Shown here piece after piece: positions 40,401-52,400 of a stretch of 64,000 bases of DNA (its first letter is position 1; each line of letters begins with the position of its first letter). Source of the DNA: Rhodocyclaceae bacterium (GTDB lineage Bacteria > Pseudomonadota > Gammaproteobacteria > Burkholderiales > Rhodocyclaceae); assembly GCA_016718525.1 (NCBI GenBank), contig JADKDD010000002.1:1302001-1366000 (forward strand), given 5' to 3'. The position numbers and the translations under genes were made by a program. The notes beneath the pieces were generated by a model. The model was given only the letters and a program-made list of their open reading frames with translations, searched no databases and had not been told where the DNA came from.

Positions 40401-43400
40401 GTCAATACCGTCCCTGGCGCGCAAGTTGGTGCTGAGGACACGGCGTTGGTGTTTAGCAGTGGTAACGGTAATCTGATCACCGTTGCGGATGTGGATGGTG
40501 GCAGCTTGACCACCACGGTGAGCATCGCCAACGGCACCTTGACGGCGACCACGTTTGCCGGCGCCACGATTACCAACAATGGGACGGGTACCGTCACCAT
40601 TGCTGGCACGGCGGCGGCGATCAATGGGGCGTTGGCGGGCTTGAGCTACACCCCGACGGCGGACTACAACGGTGCGGCGACCCTGACCGTGGTGACCACG
40701 GACGGCACGCTGACGGACACCGACACGGTAGGGATCACCTTGAATGCGGTGGCGGACATTGCCAACGACAGCGTGACCACCAACGAAGACACGGCGGTGG
40801 CGATCAGCGTCCTGACCAACGACAGCTTTGAGAATGCCGGACGGGCGATCACGGCGGTGAATGGCTTGGCGATTACCGCAGGGGGTGCCTCGGTCGCGGT
40901 GACCAACGGCAGCGTCAGTCTCAATGGTGCCGGCACGCAACTGACCTTCACGCCGACGGCGAACTACAACGGCGCGGCCAGCTTCACCTATACGGTGACC
41001 AGTGGTGGCGTGACTGAAACCGCGACGGCCAACATTACCGTCACGGCGGTCAATGATGCACCGGTCAATACCGTCCCTGGCGCGCAAGTTGGTGCTGAGG
41101 ACACGGCGTTGGTGTTTAGCAGTGGTAACGGTAATCTGATCACCGTTGCGGATGTGGATGGTGGCAGCTTGACCACCACGGTGAGCATCGCCAACGGCAC
41201 CTTGACGGCGACCACGTTTGCCGGCGCCACGATTACCAACAATGGGACGGGTACCGTCACCATTGCTGGCACGGCGGCGGCGATCAATGGGGCGTTGGCG
41301 GGCTTGAGCTACACCCCGACGGCGGACTACAACGGTGCGGCGACCCTGACCGTGGTGACCACGGACGGCACGCTGACGGACACCGACACGGTAGGGATCA
41401 CCTTGAATGCGGTGGCGGACATTGCCAACGACAGCGTGACCACCAACGAAGACACGGCGGTGGCGATCAGCGTCCTGACCAACGACAGCTTTGAGAATGC
41501 CGGACGGGCGATCACGGCGGTGAATGGCTTGGCGATTACCGCAGGGGTGCCTCGGTCGCGGTGACCAACGGCAGCGTCAGTCTCAATGGTGCCGGCACGC
41601 AACTGACCTTCACGCCGACGGCGAACTACAACGGCGCGGCCAGCTTCACCTATACGGTGACCAGTGGTGGCGTGACTGGAAACCGGGACGGCCAACATTA
41701 CCGTCACGGCGGTCAATGATGCACCGGTCAATACCGTCCCTGGCGCGCAAGTTGGTGCTGAGGACACGGCGTTGGTGTTTAGCAGTGGTAACGGTAATCT
41801 GATCACCGTTGCGGATGTGGATGGTGGCAGCTTGACCACCACGGTGAGCATCGCCAACGGCACCTTGACGGCGACCACGTTTGCCGGCGCCACGATTACC
41901 AACAATGGGACGGGTACCGTCACCATTGCTGGCACGGCGGCGGCGATCAATGGGGCGTTGGCGGGCTTGAGCTACACCCCGACGGCGGACTACAACGGTG
42001 CGGCGACCCTGACCGTGGTGACCACGGACGGCACGCTGACGGACACCGACACGGTAGGGATCACCTTGAATGCGGTGGCGGACATTGCCAACGACAGCGT
42101 GACCACCAACGAAGACACGGCGGTGGCGATCAGCGTCCTGACCAACGACAGCTTTGAGAATGCCGGACGGGCGATCACGGCGGTGAATGGCTTGGCGATT
42201 ACCGCAGGGGTGCCTCGGTCGCGGTGACCAACGGCAGCGTCAGTCTCAATGGTGCCGGCACGCAACTGACCTTCACGCCGACGGCGAACTACAACGGCGC
42301 GGCCAGCTTCACCTATACGGTGACCAGTGGTGGCGTGACTGAAACCGCGACGGCCAACATTACCGTCACGGCGGTCAATGATGCACCGGTCAATACCGTC
42401 CCTGGCGCGCAAGTTGGTGCTGAGGACACGGCGTTGGTGTTTAGCAGTGGTAACGGTAATCTGATCACCGTTGCGGATGTGGATGGTGGCAGCTTGACCA
42501 CCACGGTGAGCATCGCCAACGGCACCTTGACGGCGACCACGTTTGCCGGCGCCACGATTACCAACAATGGGACGGGTACCGTCACCATTGCTGGCACGGC
42601 GGCGGCGATCAATGGGGCGTTGGCGGGCTTGAGCTACACCCCGACGGCGGACTACAACGGTGCGGCGACCCTGACCGTGGTGACCACGGACGGCACGCTG
42701 ACGGACACCGACACGGTAGGGATCACCTTGAATGCGGTGGCGGACATTGCCAACGACAGCGTGACCACCAACGAAGACACGGCGGTGGCGATCAGCGTCC
42801 TGACCAACGACAGCTTTGAGAATGCCGGACGGGCGATCACGGCGGTGAATGGCTTGGCGATTACCGCAGGGGTGCCTCGGTCGCGGTGACCAACGGCAGC
42901 GTCAGTCTCAATGGTGCCGGCACGCAACTGACCTTCACGCCGACGGCGAACTACAACGGCGCGGCCAGCTTCACCTATACGGTGACCAGTGGTGGCGTGA
43001 CTGAAACCGCGACGGCCAACATTACCGTCACGGCGGTCAATGATGCACCGGTCAATACCGTCCCTGGCGCGCAAGTTGGTGCTGAGGACACGGCGTTGGT
43101 GTTTAGCAGTGGTAACGGTAATCTGATCACCGTTGCGGATGTGGATGGTGGCAGCTTGACCACCACGGTGAGCATCGCCAACGGCACCTTGACGGCGACC
43201 ACGTTTGCCGGCGCCACGATTACCAACAATGGGACGGGTACCGTCACCATTGCTGGCACGGCGGCGGCGATCAATGGGGCGTTGGCGGGCTTGAGCTACA
43301 CCCCGACGGCGGACTACAACGGTGCGGCGACCCTGACCGTGGTGACCACGGACGGCACGCTGACGGACACCGACACGGTAGGGATCACCTTGAATGCGGT

Positions 43401-46400
43401 GGCGGACATTGCCAACGACAGCGTGACCACCAACGAAGACACGGCGGTGGCGATCAGCGTCCTGACCAACGACAGCTTTGAGAATGCCGGACGGGCGATC
43501 ACGGCGGTGAATGGCTTGGCGATTACCGCAGGGGGTGCCTCGGTCGCGGTGACCAACGGCAGCGTCAGTCTCAATGGTGCCGGCACGCAACTGACCTTCA
43601 CGCCGACGGCGAACTACAACGGCGCGGCCAGCTTCACCTATACGGTGACCAGTGGTGGCGTGACTGAAACCGCGACGGCCAACATTACCGTCACGGCGGT
43701 CAATGATGCACCGGTCAATACCGTCCCTGGCGCGCAAGTTGGTGCTGAGGACACGGCGTTGGTGTTTAGCAGCGGCAACGGCAATCTGATCACCGTTGCG
43801 GATGTGGATGGTGGCAGCTTGACCACCACGGTGAGCATCGCCAACGGCACCTTGACGGCGACCACGTTTGCCGGCGCCACGATTACCAACAATGGGACGG
43901 GTACCGTCACCATTGCTGGCACGGCGGCGGCGATCAATGGGGCGTTGGCGGGCTTGAGCTACACCCCGACGGCGGACTACAACGGTGCGGCGACCCTGAC
44001 CGTGGTGACCACGGACGGCACGCTGACGGACACCGACACGGTAGGGATCACCTTGAATGCGGTGGCGGACATTGCCAACGACAGCGTGACCACCAACGAA
44101 GACACGGCGGTGGCGATCAGCGTCCTGACCAACGACAGCTTTGAGAATGCCGGACGGGCGATCACGGCGGTGAATGGCTTGGCGATTACCGCAGGGGGTG
44201 CCTCGGTCGCGGTGACCAACGGCAGCGTCAGTCTCAATGGTGCCGGCACGCAACTGACCTTCACGCCGACGGCGAACTACAACGGCGCGGCCAGCTTCAC
44301 CTATACGGTGACCAGTGGTGGCGTGACTGAAACCGCGACGGCCAACATTACCATCACGGCGGTCAATGATGCACCGGTCAATACCGTCCCTGGCGCGCAA
44401 GTTGGTGCTGAGGACACGGCGTTGGTGTTTAGCAGTGGTAACGGTAATCTGATCACCGTTGCGGATGTGGATGGTGGCAGCTTGACCACCACGGTGAGCA
44501 TCGCCAACGGCACCTTGACGGCGACCACGTTTGCCGGCGCCACGATTACCAACAATGGGACGGGTACCGTCACCATTGCTGGCACGGCGGCGGCGATCAA
44601 TGGGGCGTTGGCGGGCTTGAGCTACACCCCGACGGCGGACTACAACGGTGCGGCGACCCTGACCGTGGTGACCACGGACGGCACGCTGACGGACACCGAC
44701 ACGGTAGGGATCACCTTGAATGCGGTGGCGGACATTGCCAACGACAGCGTGACCACCAACGAAGACACGGCGGTGGCGATCAGCGTCCTGACCAACGACA
44801 GCTTTGAGAATGCCGGACGGGCGATCACGGCGGTGAATGGCTTGGCGATTACCGCAGGGGTGCCTCGGTCGCGGTGACCAACGGCAGCGTCAGTCTCAAT
44901 GGTGCCGGCACGCACCGACCTTCACGCCGACGGCGAACTACAACGGCGCGGCCAGCTTCACCTATACGGTGACCAGTGGTGGCGTGACTGAAACCGCGAC
45001 GGCCAACATTACCGTCACGGCGGTCAATGATGCACCGGTCAATACCGTCCCTGGCGCGCAAGTTGGTGCTGAGGACACGGCGTTGGTGTTTAGCAGCGGC
45101 AACGGTAATCTGATCACCGTTGCGGATGTGGATGGTGGCAGCTTGACCACCACGGTGAGCATCGCCAACGGCACCTTGACGGCGACCACGTTTGCCGGCG
45201 CCACGATTACCAACAATGGGACGGGTACCGTCACCATTGCTGGCACGGCGGCGGCGATCAATGGGGCGTTGGCGGGCTTGAGCTACACCCCGACGGCGGA
45301 CTACAACGGTGCGGCGACCCTGACCGTGGTGACCACGGACGGCACGCTGACGGACACCGACACGGTAGGGATCACCTTGAATGCGGTGGCGGACATTGCC
45401 AACGACAGCGTGACCACCAACGAAGACACGGCGGTGGCGATCAGCGTCCTGACCAACGACAGCTTTGAGAATGCCGGACGGGCGATCACGGCGGTGAATG
45501 GCTTGGCGATTACCGCAGGGGTGCCTCGGTCGCGGTGACCAACGGCAGCGTCAGTCTCAATGGTGCCGGCACGCAACTGACCTTCACGCCGACGGCGAAC
45601 TACAACGGCGCGGCCAGCTTCACCTATACGGTGACCAGTGGTGGCGTGACTGAAACCGCGACGGCCAACATTACCGTCACGGCGGTCAATGATGCACCGG
45701 TCAATACCGTCCCTGGCGCGCAAGTTGGTGCTGAGGACACGGCGTTGGTGTTTAGCAGTGGTAACGGTAATCTGATCACCGTTGCGGATGTGGATGGTGG
45801 CAGCTTGACCACCACGGTGAGCATCGCCAACGGCACCTTGACGGCGACCACGTTTGCCGGCGCCACGATTACCAACAATGGGACGGGTACCGTCACCATT
45901 GCTGGCACGGCGGCGGCGATCAATGGGGCGTTGGCGGGCTTGAGCTACACCCCGACGGCGGACTACAACGGTGCGGCGACCCTGACCGTGGTGACCACGG
46001 ACGGCACGCTGACGGACACCGACACGGTAGGGATCACCTTGAATGCGGTGGCGGACATTGCCAACGACAGCGTGACCACCAACGAAGACACGGCGGTGGC
46101 GATCAGCGTCCTGACCAACGACAGCTTTGAGAATGCCGGACGGGCGATCACGGCGGTGAATGGCTTGGCGATTACCGCAGGGGGTGCCTCGGTCGCGGTG
46201 ACCAACGGCAGCGTCAGTCTCAATGGTGCCGGCACGCAACTGACCTTCACGCCGACGGCGAACTACAACGGCGCGGCCAGCTTCACCTATACGGTGACCA
46301 GTGGTGGCGTGACTGAAACCGCGACGGCCAACATTACCGTCACGGCGGTCAATGATGCACCGGTCAATACCGTCCCTGGCGCGCAAGTTGGTGCTGAGGA

Positions 46401-49400
46401 CACGGCGTTGGTGTTTAGCAGTGGTAACGGTAATCTGATCACCGTTGCGGATGTGGATGGTGGCAGCTTGACCACCACGGTGAGCATCGCCAACGGCACC
46501 TTGACGGCGACCACGTTTGCCGGCGCCACGATTACCAACAATGGGACGGGTACCGTCACCATTGCTGGCACGGCGGCGGCGATCAATGGGGCGTTGGCGG
46601 GCTTGAGCTACACCCCGACGGCGGACTACAACGGTGCGGCGACCCTGACCGTGGTGACCACGGACGGCACGCTGACGGACACCGACACGGTAGGGATCAC
46701 CTTGAATGCGGTGGCGGACATTGCCAACGACAGCGTGACCACCAACGAAGACACGGCGGTGGCGATCAGCGTCCTGACCAACGACAGCTTTGAGAATGCC
46801 GGACGGGCGATCACGGCGGTGAATGGCTTGGCGATTACCGCAGGGGGTGCCTCGGTCGCGGTGACCAACGGCAGCGTCAGTCTCAATGGTGCCGGCACGC
46901 AACTGACCTTCACGCCGACGGCGAACTACAACGGCGCGGCCAGCTTCACCTATACGGTGACCAGTGGTGGCGTGACTGAAACCGCGACGGCCAACATTAC
47001 CGTCACGGCGGTCAATGATGCACCGGTCAATACCGTCCCTGGCGCGCAAGTTGGTGCTGAGGACACGGCGTTGGTGTTTAGCAGTGGTAACGGTAATCTG
47101 ATCACCGTTGCGGATGTGGATGGTGGCAGCTTGACCACCACGGTGAGCATCGCCAACGGCACCTTGACGGCGACCACGTTTGCCGGCGCCACGATTACCA
47201 ACAATGGGACGGGTACCGTCACCATTGCTGGCACGGCGGCGGCGATCAATGGGGCGTTGGCGGGCTTGAGCTACACCCCGACGGCGGACTACAACGGTGC
47301 GGCGACCCTGACCGTGGTGACCACGGACGGCACGCTGACGGACACCGACACGGTAGGGATCACCTTGAATGCGGTGGCGGACATTGCCAACGACAGCGTG
47401 ACCACCAACGAAGACACGGCGGTGGCGATCAGCGTCCTGACCAACGACAGCTTTGAGAATGCCGGACGGGCGATCACGGCGGTGAATGGCTTGGCGATTA
47501 CCGCAGGGGTGCCTCGGTCGCGGTGACCAACGGCAGCGTCAGTCTCAATGGTGCCGGCACGCAACTGACCTTCACGCCGACGGCGAACTACAACGGCGCG
47601 GCCAGCTTCACCTATACGGTGACCAGTGGTGGCGTGACTGAAACCGCGACGGCCAACATTACCGTCACGGCGGTCAATGATGCACCGGTCAATACCGTCC
47701 CTGGCGCGCAAGTTGGTGCTGAGGACACGGCGTTGGTGTTTAGCAGTGGCAACGGTAATCTGATCACCGTTGCGGATGTGGATGGTGGCAGCTTGACCAC
47801 CACGGTGAGCATCGCCAACGGCACCTTGACGGCGACCACGTTTGCCGGCGCCACGATTACCAACAATGGGACGGGTACCGTCACCATTGCTGGCACGGCG
47901 GCGGCGATCAATGGGGCGTTGGCGGGCTTGAGCTACACCCCGACGGCGGACTACAACGGTGCTGCGACCCTGACCGTGGTGACCACGGACGGCACGCTGA
48001 CGGACACCGACACGGTAGGGATCACCTTGAATGCGGTGGCGGACATTGCCAACGACAGCGTGACCACCAACGAAGACACGGCGGTGGCGATCAGCGTCCT
48101 GACCAACGACAGCTTTGAGAATGCCGGACGGGCGATCACGGCGGTGAATGGCTTGGCGATTACCGCAGGGGTGCCTCGGTCGCGGTGACCAACGGCAGCG
48201 TCAGTCTCAATGGTGCCGGCACGCAACTGACCTTCACGCCGACGGCGAACTACAACGGCGCGGCCAGCTTCACCTATACGGTGACCAGTGGTGGCGTGAC
48301 TGAAACCGCGACGGCCAACATTACCGTCACGGCGGTCAATGATGCACCGGTCAATACCGTCCCTGGCGCGCAAGTTGGTGCTGGGGACACGGCGTTGGTG
48401 TTTTAGCAGTGGTAACGGTAATCTGATCACCGTTGCGGATGTGGATGGTGGCAGCTTGACCACCACGGTGAGCATCGCCAACGGCACCTTGACGGCGACC
48501 ACGTTTGCCGGCGCCACGATTACCAACAATGGGACGGGTACCGTCACCATTGCTGGCACGGCGGCGGCGATCAATGGGGCGTTGGCGGGCTTGAGCTACA
48601 CCCCGACGGCGGACTACAACGGTGCGGCGACCCTGACCGTGGTGACCACGGACGGCACGCTGACGGACACCGACACGGTAGGGATCACCTTGAATGCGGT
48701 GGCGGACATTGCCAACGACAGCGTGACCACCAACGAAGACACGGCGGTGGCGATCAGCGTCCTGACCAACGACAGCTTTGAGAATGCCGGACGGGCGATC
48801 ACGGCGGTGAATGGCTTGGCGATTACCGCAGGGGTGCCTCGGTCGCGGTGACCAACGGCAGCGTCAGTCTCAATGGTGCCGGCACGCAACTGACCTTCAC
48901 GCCGACGGCGAACTACAACGGCGCGGCCAGCTTCACCTATACGGTGACCAGTGGTGGCGTGACTGAAACCGCGACGGCCAACATTACCGTCACGGCGGTC
49001 AATGATGCACCGGTCAATACCGTCCCTGGCGCGCAAGTTGGTGCTGAGGACACGGCGTTGGTGTTTAGCAGTGGTAACGGTAATCTGATCACCGTTGCGG
49101 ATGTGGATGGTGGCAGCTTGACCACCACGGTGAGCATCGCCAACGGCACCTTGACGGCGACCACGTTTGCCGGCGCCACGATTACCAACAATGGGACGGG
49201 TACCGTCACCATTGCTGGCACGGCGGCGGCGATCAATGGGGCGTTGGCGGGCTTGAGCTACACCCCGACGGCGGACTACAACGGTGCGGCGACCCTGACC
49301 GTGGTGACCACGGACGGCACGCTGACGGACACCGACACGGTAGGGATCACCTTGAATGCGGTGGCGGACATTGCCAACGACAGCGTGACCACCAACGAAG

Positions 49401-52400
49401 ACACGGCGGTGGCGATCAGCGTCCTGACCAACGACAGCTTTGAGAATGCCGGACGGGCGATCACGGCGGTGAATGGCTTGGCGATTACCGCAGGGGTGCC
49501 TCGGTCGCGGTGACCAACGGCAGCGTCAGTCTCAATGGTGCCGGCACGCAACTGACCTTCACGCCGACGGCGAACTACAACGGCGCGGCCAGCTTCACCT
49601 ATACGGTGACCAGTGGTGGCGTGACTGAAACCGCGACGGCCAACATTACCGTCACGGCGGTCAATGATGCACCGGTCAATACCGTCCCTGGCGCGCAAGT
49701 TGGTGCTGAGGACACGGCGTTGGTGTTTAGCAGTGGTAACGGTAATCTGATCACCGTTGCGGATGTGGATGGTGGCAGCTTGACCACCACGGTGAGCATC
49801 GCCAACGGCACCTTGACGGCGACCACGTTTGCCGGCGCCACGATTACCAACAATGGGACGGGTACCGTCACCATTGCTGGCACGGCGGCGGCGATCAATG
49901 GGGCGTTGGCGGGCTTGAGCTACACCCCGACGGCGGACTACAACGGTGCGGCGACCCTGACCGTGGTGACCACGGACGGCACGCTGACGGACACCGACAC
50001 GGTAGGGATCACCTTGAATGCGGTGGCGGACATTGCCAACGACAGCGTGACCACCAACGAAGACACGGCGGTGGCGATCAGCGTCCTGACCAACGACAGC
50101 TTTGAGAATGCCGGACGGGCGATCACGGCGGTGAATGGCTTGGCGATTACCGCAGGGGGTGCCTCGGTCGCGGTGACCAACGGCAGCGTCAGTCTCAATG
50201 GTGCCGGCACGCAACTGACCTTCACGCCGACGGCGAACTACAACGGCGCGGCCAGCTTCACCTATACGGTGACCAGTGGTGGCGTGACTGAAACCGCGAC
50301 GGCCAACATTACCGTCACGGCGGTCAATGATGCACCGGTCAATACCGTCCCTGGCGCGCAAGTTGGTGCTGAGGACACGGCGTTGGTGTTTAGCAGTGGT
50401 AACGGTAATCTGATCACCGTTGCGGATGTGGATGGTGGCAGCTTGACCACCACGGTGAGCATCGCCAACGGCACCTTGACGGCGACCACGTTTGCCGGCG
50501 CCACGATTACCAACAATGGGACGGGTACCGTCACCATTGCTGGCACGGCGGCGGCGATCAATGGGGCGTTGGCGGGCTTGAGCTACACCCCGACGGCGGA
50601 CTACAACGGTGCGGCGACCCTGACCGTGGTGACCACGGACGGCACGCTGACGGACACCGACACGGTAGGGATCACCTTGAATGCGGTGGCGGACATTGCC
50701 AACGACAGCGTGACCACCAACGAAGACACGGCGGTGGCGATCAGCGTCCTGACCAACGACAGCTTTGAGAATGCCGGACGGGCGATCACGGCGGTGAATG
50801 GCTTGGCGATTACCGCAGGGGGTGCCTCGGTCGCGGTGACCAACGGCAGCGTCAGTCTCAATGGTGCCGGCACGCAACTGACCTTCACGCCGACGGCGAA
50901 CTACAACGGCGCGGCCAGCTTCACCTATACGGTGACCAGTGGTGGCGTGACTGAAACCGCGACGGCCAACATTACCGTCACGGCGGTCAATGATGCACCG
51001 GTCAATACCGTCCCTGGCGCGCAAGTTGGTGCTGAGGACACGGCGTTGGTGTTTAGCAGTGGTAACGGTAATCTGATCACCGTTGCGGATGTGGATGGTG
51101 GCAGCTTGACCACCACGGTGAGCATCGCCAACGGCACCTTGACGGCGACCACGTTTGCCGGCGCCACGATTACCAACAATGGGACGGGTACCGTCACCAT
51201 TGCTGGCACGGCGGCGGCGATCAATGGGGCGTTGGCGGGCTTGAGCTACACCCCGACGGCGGACTACAACGGTGCTGCGACCCTGACCGTGGTGACCACG
51301 GACGGCACGCTGACGGACACCGACACGGTAGGGATCACCTTGAATGCGGTGGCGGACATTGCCAACGACAGCGTGACCACCAACGAAGACACGGCGGTGG
51401 CGATCAGCGTCCTGACCAACGACAGCTTTGAGAATGCCGGACGGGCGATCACGGCGGTGAATGGCTTGGCGATTACCGCAGGGGTGCCTCGGTCGCGGTG
51501 ACCAACGGCAGCGTCAGTCTCAATGGTGCCGGCACGCAACTGACCTTCACGCCGACGGCGAACTACAACGGCGCGGCCAGCTTCACCTATACGGTGACCA
51601 GTGGTGGCGTGACTGAAACCGCGACGGCCAACATTACCGTCACGGCGGTCAATGATGCACCGGTCAATACCGTCCCTGGCGCGCAAGTTGGTGCTGAGGA
51701 CACGGCGTTGGTGTTTAGCAGTGGTAACGGTAATCTGATCACCGTTGCGGATGTGGATGGTGGCAGCTTGACCACCACGGTGAGCATCGCCAACGGCACC
51801 TTGACGGCGACCACGTTTGCCGGCGCCACGATTACCAACAATGGGACGGGTACCGTCACCATTGCTGGCACGGCGGCGGCGATCAATGGGGCGTTGGCGG
51901 GCTTGAGCTACACCCCGACGGCGGACTACAACGGTGCGGCGACCCTGACCGTGGTGACCACGGACGGCACGCTGACGGACACCGACACGGTAGGGATCAC
52001 CTTGAATGCGGTGGCGGACATTGCCAACGACAGCGTGACCACCAACGAAGACACGGCGGTGGCGATCAGCGTCCTGACCAACGACAGCTTTGAGAATGCC
52101 GGACGGGCGATCACGGCGGTGAATGGCTTGGCGATTACCGCAGGGGGTGCCTCGGTCGCGGTGACCAACGGCAGCGTCAGTCTCAATGGTGCCGGCACGC
52201 AACTGACCTTCACGCCGACGGCGAACTACAACGGCGCGGCCAGCTTCACCTATACGGTGACCAGTGGTGGCGTGACTGAAACCGCGACGGCCAACATTAC
52301 CGTCACGGCGGTCAATGATGCACCGGTCAATACCGTCCCTGGCGCGCAAGTTGGTGCTGAGGACACGGCGTTGGTGTTTAGCAGTGGTAACGGTAATCTG

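Noticed and set aside
28296..51490. Programmed ribosomal frameshifting at the GGGG/GGGGG runs
   Set aside because: No slippery heptamer or conserved stimulator is present, and 20 successive shifts in one translation would give negligible full-length product.
28311..51501. Separate small genes starting at each GTG after a VPRSR stop in the array
   Set aside because: They are continuation fragments of the one adhesin frame created by the G-run deletion; the GTG start lies inside the domain and has no Shine-Dalgarno.
27837..52370. AGTTGGTGCTGAGGACACGG in every 663-bp unit as 38 more copies of the dispersed repeat
   Set aside because: It is similar to the dispersed element, but the sequence is accounted for by the conserved VGAEDTA coding and by tandem amplification of the unit.
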